NCBI GenBank assembly: GCA_021324455.1
Contig: JAJPJA010000013.1
Coordinates: 1-64,000, forward strand
DNA from: Pseudomonadota bacterium
Lineage (GTDB): Bacteria; Desulfobacterota; Binatia; Binatales; Binataceae
Direction of reading: 5' to 3'
Length of the DNA: 64,000 nucleotides
Shown here piece after piece: positions 17,973 through 26,361 of the stretch (within the stretch, counting starts at the first letter, position 1; each line of letters begins with the position of its first letter). Under the pieces are notes generated by a model. The model worked only from the letters and a program-made list of their open reading frames with translations, made no database searches and was not told the origin of the DNA. Position numbers and translations under genes: made by a program.

Positions 17973-18353
17973 ATGCCGACTGAGCAGCAAATGATTCGTG
18001 CCGTTCACGATTACGTCACCGCATTCGATAAAGCCGACCCGGAATCGGCTGTCGCACTCTTCGCCGAGAATGGAACCGTGGAAGACCCGGTGGGTGCGCA
18101 AATTATCCAGGGACGCGCCGCGATCCGGGAGTTTTATACCCGAGCGATGGCGGGAGGGGCCAGGCTGCGGCTTGAGGGCCCGGTGCGTACGATCGCCAAT
18201 TACGCGGCCTTTGCGTTTTCGGCTCTCTTCGATCCCTCCGGTGAAAAACGGATCGAGATCATCGATACCTTTCGCTTCGACGACCAGGGAAAGGTGGTCG
18301 AGATGCGCGCCTTCTGGGGACCCGGCAACATGCACGGGTTCAGGGCCAAATGA
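17973..18353 (+). CDS. Ketosteroid isomerase homologue (delta5-3-ketosteroid isomerase type)
   Basis: A 126-residue SnoaL/NTF2-fold protein closely resembling bacterial delta5-3-ketosteroid isomerase, which moves a double bond in 3-oxo-steroids through a dienolate. Tyr14 and Asp38 (in TVEDPVG) fall at exactly the same numbers as in the Comamonas testosteroni enzyme, and Asp98 (IIDTFRFDDQGKVVEMRA) matches its Asp99. GRAAIREFYTRAM is also shared. The ATG at 17973 has GAAGGAG five bases upstream; the frame is open further back but without family sequence. The SDR gene that follows resembles hydroxysteroid dehydrogenases. Confidence 0.85.
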   Translation: MPTEQQMIRAVHDYVTAFDKADPESAVALFAENGTVEDPVGAQIIQGRAAIREFYTRAMAGGARLRLEGPVRTIANYAAFAFSALFDPSGEKRIEIIDTFRFDDQGKVVEMRAFWGPGNMHGFRAK

Positions 18354-18477
18354 ACCCGTCTGATGCCTCCCGGAAAAAGAATTTCTGTCCATGCCGCCGC
18401 TCGACGAGGGTGCGGCGGAAATTCCCGGCGGACACCGCGCGGCTTTATCATTTTGATTACCTGAGGAGAGAGGATCG

Positions 18478-19230
18478 ATGGACCGGCTCAAAGGCAAAGT
18501 GGCGTTGATTTCGGGCGGGGCGCGCGGTCAGGGCGCCGCTGAGGCGCGTCTGTTCGTGGGCGAAGGCGCCAGCGTGGTCGTGGGCGACGTGCTCGACGAT
18601 CAGGCCAGGGCGCTGGCCGACGAAATCAACAAGAAGGCAGGCGCCCGAGTGATTGCGGCTGTGCATCTGGACGTAACGCGCGCGGCCGACTGGCGCGCCG
18701 CGGTGCAAACCTGCGAGCGCGAATTCGGCGGCCTCGACATCCTGGTCAACAACGCCGGCATCGCAAAGATGGGCGGGGTCGATGACACCGCCGAGGAAGA
18801 TTGGGACGCGGTCATCAACATCAATCAGAAGGGCGTATGGCTCGGGATGAAGACGGCGGTACCCGCGATGCGCCGGCGCGGCGGCGGCTCAATCGTCAAC
18901 ATCTCTTCGATCTACGGCTTGATCGGCTCGCCCGGGATGGCCGCGTATCACAGCAGCAAGGGTGCCGTTCGTCTGCTGACCAAATCGGCCGCGGTTCAAT
19001 ACGCGCAGGAAAAAATCAGGGTCAACTCGATCCATCCCGGCGTGATCCGGACCCCGATGACCGAGGAGGTTCCTGAAAGCGTGCTGCGGCCATCCATCGC
19101 CATGACCCCGATGAAGCGCGCCGCTCAACCCGAAGAAGTCGGCTGGGCGGTCCTGTTTCTGGCCTCCGATGAAGCCTCTTTCGTAACCGGCGCCGAACTG
19201 GTGGTTGACGGCGGCTACACCGCGGTGTAG
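18478..19230 (+). CDS. SDR oxidoreductase, hydroxysteroid-dehydrogenase-like
   Basis: A 250-residue classical SDR. The cofactor loop is SGGARGQGAAEA, the variant seen in 3-alpha/20-beta-hydroxysteroid dehydrogenases and FabG3-type proteins. VVVGDVLDD follows, so NAD is likely (an Asp ends strand 2). NNAG is near residue 89. The catalytic set is ISSIYG with YHSSK near residue 154, and the C-terminus GAELVVDGGYTAV is typical. GGAGAGAGG lies before the ATG. The isomerase gene upstream makes a steroid or similar alicyclic ketone substrate plausible but not proven. Confidence 0.87.
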   Translation: MDRLKGKVALISGGARGQGAAEARLFVGEGASVVVGDVLDDQARALADEINKKAGARVIAAVHLDVTRAADWRAAVQTCEREFGGLDILVNNAGIAKMGGVDDTAEEDWDAVININQKGVWLGMKTAVPAMRRRGGGSIVNISSIYGLIGSPGMAAYHSSKGAVRLLTKSAAVQYAQEKIRVNSIHPGVIRTPMTEEVPESVLRPSIAMTPMKRAAQPEEVGWAVLFLASDEASFVTGAELVVDGGYTAV

Positions 19231-19400
19231 CCCACCGAGCCGCTGGCACGGCGGCCAGACTCGACGGAATCCTTCCGAATCCTTGAACCGGAGTAATCTC
19301 AGGGCTAATCCTCAGTTCTGGGCGGCTGGGGCGGCAGCGGTCGTCCTGAAGTGCGGTGTGCGACAATTACTGCTTGAGCCGTTTCGGAGTGAGCAGGGAG

Positions 19401-20375
19401 ATGCCCGCGCGTAAAGATCCCGCAGCGAGCGTCGGAATGGAACTGGCGCTCGATCCGCGCCGGACACCCGGGCGTGAGCGCGGCGGCGCGCCGCCGCGGC
19501 GGATCGGAGCGTTGGAAAACGGCCGGTCGCTTACCGCTTTTGCCACCGCACCCTATCTGAGCAGCGCGCAATCCCAATGGGACGGCATCTTATGCGAGCA
19601 GCACCGGCTGTCAGATTATGCCAACGAGGGTAAGTCATATCTAAACCACCATCTATGCATCCACATGGCCGGCCCGACTCCCGTCTACTGGTATGAGAAC
19701 GGCCGCAGGCATAATGCGTTCGTCAGGCCAGGCGGCACCCATCTCGCTTCGGCGGGAAGCCCGACCCCCGCCGGTGGATGCAAACAGAGCTTCGAGCTAT
19801 TCGTAATCGAGCTGAGTCCCGGGATCTTCACGCGCGTGCTGCAGGAAGACGCGCCAGCCACCGTGGAGTTGCGCGATACGACCGGCGTGCGGGACGTCCA
19901 GATTTTCAGCCTCGGGGCGGCGCTGCAGATGGAGATATCGGCCGGTTGCCCTTCCGGGCGCCTGTACGCGGAACTGCTGGGAGCGTCGCTCACGGCTTAT
20001 CTGGCCCGGCATTACTGCGTGTGGCCGGCAAGGATACGGGAAATCAAAGGAGGCATGCCGGGGAACCGGCTGCGCCAGACCATCGAATACATCGAGGCGC
20101 ATCTGACCGCGGACCTGCGGCTGGAGGAAATGGCTGAAAACGCGCAGATGAGCCCCTACACGTTCGGCCGGCTATTCAGACAAACCACCGGATTGACTCC
20201 GCATCAGTACCTGCTGCGGGCGCGGATCAAAGAGGCGAAACGGCTGCTGCGCGAAGGCAAGTCCCCGATCGCGGACATCAGTCTGCAATTGGGTTTCAGC
20301 GATCAGAGTCATTTCACGCGAGTCTTTCACAAGATAACCGGCGTGACGCCCAAAAAGTTCGTCCTTGGTTCGTGA
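19401..20375 (+). CDS. AraC family transcriptional regulator
   Basis: A 324-residue activator. The C-terminal 100 residues form the double helix-turn-helix of the AraC family: LRLEEMAENAQMSPYTFGRLF for the first, and ISLQLGFSDQSHFTRVFHKI for the second, ending GVTPKKFV. The N-terminal half is probably a small effector-binding barrel, since it holds no recognised domain. The frame is open from a GTG at 19356; the ATG at 19401 and another at 19437 are alternatives. Location suggests control of the isomerase-SDR genes before it or of the amidohydrolase-LLM run after it. Confidence 0.87.
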   Translation: MPARKDPAASVGMELALDPRRTPGRERGGAPPRRIGALENGRSLTAFATAPYLSSAQSQWDGILCEQHRLSDYANEGKSYLNHHLCIHMAGPTPVYWYENGRRHNAFVRPGGTHLASAGSPTPAGGCKQSFELFVIELSPGIFTRVLQEDAPATVELRDTTGVRDVQIFSLGAALQMEISAGCPSGRLYAELLGASLTAYLARHYCVWPARIREIKGGMPGNRLRQTIEYIEAHLTADLRLEEMAENAQMSPYTFGRLFRQTTGLTPHQYLLRARIKEAKRLLREGKSPIADISLQLGFSDQSHFTRVFHKITGVTPKKFVLGS

Positions 20376-21002
20376 AAATCCGGCCGATTGAGTCGAAACG
20401 GGTCGAAAGCGGAATGGAGTCCAAAGTCGCGGCTTTGGCCGATGGACCGCATGGGAGTGGATGTTTCCTGCCGCTATCCGGCTCCGGGTTTTCCGGAACA
20501 TGAATCCCGCCGCCCGCGCTCGTGCGCATCGACCACGACTGGCTGTCTGATTCCTTCCGCGGCCACGGTTGCGGGACGCTCCTGGCCTGCGTCTGCGCGG
20601 TGGCCGCGCGCCTCAAAGCCGACGCAATCCACCGCGCAGTCACCTCAACCAATCCCGGCTTGAGGTAAACGACGCCTCGATTTGCCTGCATGGCTGACCT
20701 CCCGATTCCGTCGGCGTGCTCGCGTGCATCGTGCATTACGCAAAAGCTTTTGAATAGTGCCGAGCGGCCGCTCTCCGGCGTTTCCGCGGCGGGCTGTGAT
20801 GGTTCGCTCTGTCGGGCTGGTTTTAATAAACGGCGGCGTGATCTTGAAGGGAAGCGTCATTTTTTGAACGAAAGCGAATCCGGCCGCCGACTCCAGCTCC
20901 GCCGGGCTTCGCCCCATTTGTTCAAAGAACGCCGCTTTTCTTCAAGACCGCCGCCGCCCGGCCCTCATACCCTCCGATCAAGCACATAGGCGAGGAGCAG
21001 CC
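20376..21002. other. 627-base region without a recognisable gene
   Basis: Short open frames on both strands have no ribosome sites or family sequence. It separates the AraC gene from the amidohydrolase-LLM gene run, so the promoter of that run and possible AraC sites should lie here. No obvious repeat is seen. Confidence 0.5.
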
Positions 21003-22151
21003 ATGGCACACAACGGACTCAAGGTAATGGATTCCGATATGCACGTGATGGAGCCCGGGGATCTCTGGAAACGCTACATCGAGCCCGAATACCGAAACAT
21101 TGCGCCCGCTGGGCCGGAGAAGATTGCCCATCCGCGGCTCCACGGAGTTGAAATGCCCGGAAAGCAATTGACCAGTCCCCTGGTTGGCCTGAAATGGTTC
21201 GATCCGCTGGTCCGGCACATGGAACCCCAGATGGCCGACTACGCTTACGCCGTGGAACGCAATTGGGACGGCGTATCGCAACTTCACGCCATGGACAAAG
21301 AGGGTATCGACATCGCTTTTCAGTACCCGACCAAAGGCCTTGCAGTGCTCGGAATCGACAGCGTCGAGTTCGTGGGCGAACGGGGCATCGAGCCCGCCTT
21401 CGCCGCCGCGATCGCGCGGGCCTACAACAACTGGATGTACGACTTCTGCAAGCCGGACCCCAAGCGCCTGATCGGGGTCGCAATGATTGCTCCGCACGAC
21501 GTCGACGCGGCGGTTGCCGAAACGCGGCGCTGCGTCAAACAGCTCGGGTTCAAGGGCATCTTCCTGCTGCCGGGCCTGATCAAGGGGCGCCCGTGGCATC
21601 ATCCCGATTACGATCCGTTGTGGGCCGAATGTGAGCGCCTCGACGCCGCCGTCGGCTTTCATGGCGGAGTGCCGGATCAACTGACGGATTTCGGCCTGGG
21701 ACTGACCGAGTCGCTGATGATGCGGCACACGTTTTCCCACTGCCTGGGTCCGATGTCGGCGGGGGTAGCCTTGTGTTCCGGCGGTGTATTCGATCGCTTT
21801 CCAAAACTGCGGGTGGGCCTTCTGGAAGCCAATTGCAGTTGGGCCCCGTGGCTGATCGGGCGTTTGGACGATCATTATCTGGATTACACCGGCAGGTTCG
21901 AGATAAAGCTCTCCCGCAAGCCGTCGGAGTTCTTCAAGCGCAACTGCTTCGTCGCGGTGGAACCCGAGGAACATGCAGTGCGCAATTTCGTGGAATGGTT
22001 TGGCGACGATAACGTGGTGTTCTCCACTGACTATCCGCATCCCGACAGCCGGTTTCCGCATGCGGTCGAATTGTTCATGAAATTGCCGCTGACCGACAAC
22101 GCCCGGCGCAAATTCTTGTGGGACAACTGCGCGCGCCTGTACGGAATCTGA
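21003..22151 (+). CDS. Amidohydrolase-2 family metal-dependent hydrolase
   Basis: A 382-residue TIM-barrel protein. VMDSDMHVMEP at the N-terminus gives the D-x-H metal motif. GFHGGVPDQL near residue 217 carries the central His, FSHCLGPMS follows, and VFSTDYPHPDSRFPHAVE near residue 338 carries the late Asp. It resembles the amidohydrolases at 11832 and 26362; such enzymes cleave or decarboxylate ring-cleavage intermediates. GAGGAG lies seven bases before the ATG. It is first in a run with an LLM oxidoreductase, a D-aminoacylase and an SMP-30 lactonase. Confidence 0.87.
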   Translation: MAHNGLKVMDSDMHVMEPGDLWKRYIEPEYRNIAPAGPEKIAHPRLHGVEMPGKQLTSPLVGLKWFDPLVRHMEPQMADYAYAVERNWDGVSQLHAMDKEGIDIAFQYPTKGLAVLGIDSVEFVGERGIEPAFAAAIARAYNNWMYDFCKPDPKRLIGVAMIAPHDVDAAVAETRRCVKQLGFKGIFLLPGLIKGRPWHHPDYDPLWAECERLDAAVGFHGGVPDQLTDFGLGLTESLMMRHTFSHCLGPMSAGVALCSGGVFDRFPKLRVGLLEANCSWAPWLIGRLDDHYLDYTGRFEIKLSRKPSEFFKRNCFVAVEPEEHAVRNFVEWFGDDNVVFSTDYPHPDSRFPHAVELFMKLPLTDNARRKFLWDNCARLYGI

Positions 22152-22194
22152 CTGCGCCGTTCGAAGCTTTTCGGCTTCAGCGGTTGACGGAGGA

Positions 22195-23595
22195 ATGAGA
22201 GTGCATCTGGCCTATTTCACCGAACGTCCGTACCGCTACGCACCCCAGGATCGGGTTATCGAAAAGGGCTTTTTCGGAACGCCCAACAGTTTTTTCGATC
22301 CGGTTAAGGGCTATGAGCTTTACCATGAATACTTCGATGAAAAGCTTTTGGCCGAAGATCTCGGATTCGACGGCGTGGGACTCAACGAGCATCATGGCAC
22401 CCCCTTTACGATGGGCGGCGTCATGGACGTGGAAGCGGCCGTGCTCGCGCGCATTACCAAAAAAGTAAAGATCATCATGATGGGTAATCCGCTGCCGCTG
22501 GGCAACCCGCTGCGGCTGGCCGAAGAGCTGGCCATGATCGACGTTATCTCCGGCGGGCGCCTGGTTACCGGCTGGGTGCGGGGCACGGGCTGCGAACAAT
22601 TCGCGCACAATTCCAACCCGGCCTACAACCGCGAATATTTTGAGGAAGCTCACGATTTTATCGTCAGGACGTGGACGCAGCCCGGTCCGTGGCGCTACGA
22701 AGGCAGGCATTTTCATTACCGGTTCGTTGACCCGTGGCCGCTGCCGATGCAGAAACCGCATCCACCGATGTGGATTCCGGGGCTGCTGAGTCCCGAAACC
22801 GCGATGTGGGCCGCCGCGAAGCGCTATCCCTACCTGGGACTGGCTACCGCGCTTGAACCCACCGTGGAATTGTGGAACGTGTACCGCGACACGGCCGCGC
22901 AAGCCGGATACCAAATCGGTTCTGAAAACTTCGGTTTCCTGCAGAATGTGTACGTGGCGGAGACCGAGGAGAAAGCTCACGAGATCTCAAAACTTTCGGT
23001 GTTTGGCGGCGCGGGCTCGGGCTATAGTCTTTTCTCGACGCCGGAGTTCTTCTTTCCGCCCGGGTACAGTTCGAAAAACGCGGTCCGCCGCCTGGCGGAA
23101 CAGTTTGGCGACCCCGGCAACGTGACCGGCGGTTCTCCATTTCAAGCCGCGAATAGCAAATCCGCCGAGGCCGCAATTTCCAGTGCCCAGGTCGACCATC
23201 GCTCCAAAGTCTGGCAGGCCCAGCCTGAATTCAATCTCGAGCACACGCGCAAAATCATTATGGATTCCCACGCCGAGGGCGTGAGGACATTGAATATTAT
23301 TTGCGGGACCCCGGATACCGTAATCCGTAAATTGCGCGTCGTGCTGGAAACCTTGCGCCCCGGCATTCTGCTGCTGTGGCAAAACGATGGGCCGATCACT
23401 CGGGCGCAGCGCGAGAGTAATTTGAAGCTGCTGGCCACCGAGGTGATGCCGGCACTGCGCGAGTTCGGCAGGGAATTGAAGCTGACTTCCCCCTTTGAAG
23501 TAACGCCCGGTTCCCGTCCCTTGCCGGCACACGGAAAGCCCGAATCGGTCGGCTCGGTCGAGCCGTGGAAGGCCTGGCAGGCAGCTAATCGGTGA
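22195..23595 (+). CDS. LLM class flavin-dependent oxidoreductase
   Basis: A 466-residue luciferase-like monooxygenase family enzyme. The TIM-barrel core shows LAEDLGFDGVGLNEHHGTPF near residue 52, IIMMGNPLPLGNPLRLAEEL near residue 94, ISGGRLVTGWVRGTG, and the PHPPMWIPG motif near residue 183. Family members use FMNH2 or F420 to insert oxygen (Baeyer-Villiger or hydroxylation) or to transfer hydride. The protein is longer than the usual 330 to 400 residues, by an extended C-terminus. GGAGG precedes the ATG by a short gap. It is second in the catabolic run. Confidence 0.87.
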   Translation: MRVHLAYFTERPYRYAPQDRVIEKGFFGTPNSFFDPVKGYELYHEYFDEKLLAEDLGFDGVGLNEHHGTPFTMGGVMDVEAAVLARITKKVKIIMMGNPLPLGNPLRLAEELAMIDVISGGRLVTGWVRGTGCEQFAHNSNPAYNREYFEEAHDFIVRTWTQPGPWRYEGRHFHYRFVDPWPLPMQKPHPPMWIPGLLSPETAMWAAAKRYPYLGLATALEPTVELWNVYRDTAAQAGYQIGSENFGFLQNVYVAETEEKAHEISKLSVFGGAGSGYSLFSTPEFFFPPGYSSKNAVRRLAEQFGDPGNVTGGSPFQAANSKSAEAAISSAQVDHRSKVWQAQPEFNLEHTRKIIMDSHAEGVRTLNIICGTPDTVIRKLRVVLETLRPGILLLWQNDGPITRAQRESNLKLLATEVMPALREFGRELKLTSPFEVTPGSRPLPAHGKPESVGSVEPWKAWQAANR

Positions 23596-23658
23596 CGCAA
23601 CGTCCGCTGCAAACAAGCGCATTCGAACGCGGCGTGATGTTATCGAAGGAGATTGGTC

Positions 23659-25347
23659 ATGGCATTTGAGCTTTTGATCAGAAACGGGACGGTGGTTGAC
23701 GGCACCGGCGCCCCTGCCTGTCAGGCCGACGTCGGAATCGCTGCGGGCAGGATCGTTGAAGTGGGAAAGCGGCTGACCGGTAAGGCTCAGAGCATCATCG
23801 ACGCGTCGAATCTGATAGTGAGTCCCGGCTTTGTTGACCCGCATACTCATTATGACGCCCAGATCTGCTGGGATCCCCAAATCAGCAGTTCCTCCTGGAA
23901 CGGAGTCACAACAGTATTGCTGGGGAATTGCGGCGTCGGAATCGCTCCGTGCAGGAAAGACCCGCATTCGCAGGATGTAGCAGCGTGGGATTTAGTCAAC
24001 CTGGAAGCAATTCCGATCGAGGTGTTGAAAGCGGCCCTGACCTGGGACTGGGAAACGTTCCCCCAATATATGGACGCGGCGCAGCGGCGCGGTAGTGCTA
24101 TTAATCTGGCTTTTTTGGCCCCGCTGACACCATTCAGGCATTTCGTGATGGGTCCGGACGCGCTTGAGCGGGCGGCAACGGCCGAAGAGACGACCAGAAT
24201 CAAGGCCCTGCTGCGCGACGCCGTGGCGGCCGGCGCCATGGGATTTTCCACCACCATCTGCGAGGGCGATATCGGCTACCAGGGCAAGCCGATCGCGTGC
24301 CGGTTGGCAAGCCGCGACGAACTGGCCGCGTATGCCGACGTGCTCAAGGAACTGGGTAAAGGAATTATCCAGATCAGACTAACGCAGAATCCGGGCACAA
24401 TGACCGAGGCCGAATACCAGCTATTGGAGATGCTGGTAAACCGCAGCGGCCGGCCCATCACCTGGTCATCGGTCCGAATCCGGGAGGATCGCCCGGACAA
24501 AGGCCTGGAGGTGCTCGCAAAGGTGGACCACCTGATCAAACGCCGCGCGATTCCGCAGGTCACGTGCCGGCCGCTGATGGTCGAACTCAATCTGCACGAG
24601 CCGCTGCTGTTTTCTTCACTGAAATGCGGCAAACAGCTTTACAACCGTTCGGTGGAAGAACAGAAAAAGGTGTACCGGGATCCGCAATTTCGCCAGAGCC
24701 TGCGTGAGCAGCTGAACGCGAACCCGATCCACCGGGTCGCCTTCTTTGGCCATCCGGACGAGATCGAGGTGGTGGAATGTGCCGCCTACCCGTCACTGAC
24801 CGGCAAATCGCTGGCCGATGCCGCGAAGCGGCGCCGCCAGGACCCATTCGATACGCTTATCGAACTGCCGCTCGAAGATGACCTTCAGACCCGGTATCTC
24901 GTTCCCCTGTTCGCCAGCGAGGACACTCTTCCCATACTGTTCAACGATCCGCGGACACTGATCGGGCTGGCGGACGGCGGCGCACATCTGGACCAGATCT
25001 GTGACGCCGGCTATTGCACCTATCTGTTAGGCAAATGGGTGCGCGAAAGAAAAGCTCTCAGTTTGGAATTCGCCGTAAAGCGGCTGACTTCCGAGCCGGC
25101 GGCGCTGCTGAATCTGCATGACCGCGGCCGCATTGCGCCCGATTTCGCGGCGGACATTGTCATCTTCGATTTCGATAAGGTCGATTCGCCCAAAAAAGGG
25201 GTCTATCGCAACGATCTCCCCGGTGGCCATCGAAGACTCGTTGCGCCTGCCGAAGGCATCGCGCATGTAATCGTTAACGGTGTGCCAGTGCATCGGAACA
25301 ATGAATATACCGGCGCCGCGCCGGGAATCGTATTGCGTTCCCGATGA
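23659..25347 (+). CDS. D-aminoacylase / N-acyl-D-amino-acid deacylase family
   Basis: A 562-residue amidohydrolase-superfamily enzyme, paralogous to the gene at 9650. It has HTHYDAQICWDP near residue 65, GNCGVGIAPCRKD with the bridging Cys, and LADGGAHLDQICD near residue 435 with the late Asp. The C-terminal FAADIVIFDFDKVDSP is typical. The true substrate may be an N-acyl amine or a cyclic amide rather than an amino acid. GAAGGAG lies seven bases before the ATG at 23659. It is third in the run that begins at 21003. Confidence 0.88.
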   Translation: MAFELLIRNGTVVDGTGAPACQADVGIAAGRIVEVGKRLTGKAQSIIDASNLIVSPGFVDPHTHYDAQICWDPQISSSSWNGVTTVLLGNCGVGIAPCRKDPHSQDVAAWDLVNLEAIPIEVLKAALTWDWETFPQYMDAAQRRGSAINLAFLAPLTPFRHFVMGPDALERAATAEETTRIKALLRDAVAAGAMGFSTTICEGDIGYQGKPIACRLASRDELAAYADVLKELGKGIIQIRLTQNPGTMTEAEYQLLEMLVNRSGRPITWSSVRIREDRPDKGLEVLAKVDHLIKRRAIPQVTCRPLMVELNLHEPLLFSSLKCGKQLYNRSVEEQKKVYRDPQFRQSLREQLNANPIHRVAFFGHPDEIEVVECAAYPSLTGKSLADAAKRRRQDPFDTLIELPLEDDLQTRYLVPLFASEDTLPILFNDPRTLIGLADGGAHLDQICDAGYCTYLLGKWVRERKALSLEFAVKRLTSEPAALLNLHDRGRIAPDFAADIVIFDFDKVDSPKKGVYRNDLPGGHRRLVAPAEGIAHVIVNGVPVHRNNEYTGAAPGIVLRSR

Positions 25348-25399
25348 CCGTCCGATTTGACCGGTACAATACATCAGGCCAGGAGGCTTGGCGCAAGCG

Positions 25400-26278
25400 A
25401 TGGAACTTGAACTTTTGGAATCCGCCCGCGGGTTGCTGGAATGCCCGCGCGTGGACGAACACGACCGTCTCTATTTCTCGGATATGGTATTGGGCGGCAT
25501 TTACCGGCGAGGCCCCGACGGGAAGATCGAGACCGTGATTCCGGCGCGCAAGCATATCGGCGGCATGGCGTTCAACCAGGGCGGCGGCCTGGTGCTTTGC
25601 GGCGCGGGAGGCGTGATCGCCTGGGACGAACGCACCGGACGCGTTCGCGAAATCGTTACTCACTGGGAAGGCAAGCCGCTTCAGTTCAATGACATGACCC
25701 CTGACGATCACGGCAGCCTCTATGCCGGGATTTTCGGCTTCAACCCATTCGCGCATCCGCGGCCCGAGGTGACTCCGCCTGGCACGCTGTTCAGGATCGA
25801 TCCGCCCGGCAAACTGACTCCAGTGTGGGATGGAATCATATTCAGCAATGGACTGGGCTTCAGCCCCGACCGCAAGCTCCTGTACCACTCGGATTCAGGC
25901 GGGGACACCGTTTGGGTGTACGATGTCGCGCCCGATCGATCCCTGAAGGATCGACGCCCGTTTGGCAAAATGCCCAATGGTATGCCCGACGGATTGGCCG
26001 TGGACGTGCAAGGCGGAGTGTGGGTGGCGGCGGCCTACGGCGGCGAAGTGGTGCGCTTTCGCAGCGACGGAACGGTGGATCGGCAGATCAAAGTTCCCCT
26101 GACTTTGGTAGCCAGTGTCGTGTTCGGCGGAAAAGATATGCAGGATCTCTATATAATGACCGGCGATGAGCGGTACCTGGCGGAGGATCCCGCCAACGTA
26201 CAACCGCCCGCGCGTGCCAACGTCTACCGCACCCGCTCACCGATACCGGGATTGGCGGTGCCCAAAGCCCGGTTCTGA
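25400..26278 (+). CDS. SMP-30/gluconolactonase-like beta-propeller hydrolase
   Basis: A 292-residue six-bladed propeller of the SMP-30/gluconolactonase family, which opens lactones using a divalent metal. The metal residues are recognisable: Glu in LLECPRVDE, Asn in QFNDMTPDDHG, Asn in FSNGLGFSPDRK, and Asp in MPDGLAVDVQGG. There is no signal peptide. AGGAGG at 25381-25386 serves the ATG at 25400 at a slightly long distance; a TTG at 25388 is too close. It follows a possible lactone-forming LLM enzyme, which gives a plausible two-step ring opening. Confidence 0.87.
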   Translation: MELELLESARGLLECPRVDEHDRLYFSDMVLGGIYRRGPDGKIETVIPARKHIGGMAFNQGGGLVLCGAGGVIAWDERTGRVREIVTHWEGKPLQFNDMTPDDHGSLYAGIFGFNPFAHPRPEVTPPGTLFRIDPPGKLTPVWDGIIFSNGLGFSPDRKLLYHSDSGGDTVWVYDVAPDRSLKDRRPFGKMPNGMPDGLAVDVQGGVWVAAAYGGEVVRFRSDGTVDRQIKVPLTLVASVVFGGKDMQDLYIMTGDERYLAEDPANVQPPARANVYRTRSPIPGLAVPKARF

Positions 26279-26361
26279 CTATTCCTTCCAATCCTGCCTG
26301 CTGAAGACGCGGGTCCTTCACGGCGGTTGCGGCGCGCCCGCCGATCGCGCCGGGCGGCCCG

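Noticed and set aside
18394-18418. Inverted repeat CCGCCGC / GCGGCGG between the isomerase and SDR genes
   Set aside because: No T run and simple GC repeat content; likely chance in this composition.
20388-20989. Several short frames between the AraC gene and the amidohydrolase gene
   Set aside because: No ribosome sites, no conserved motifs, and composition like shadow frames.
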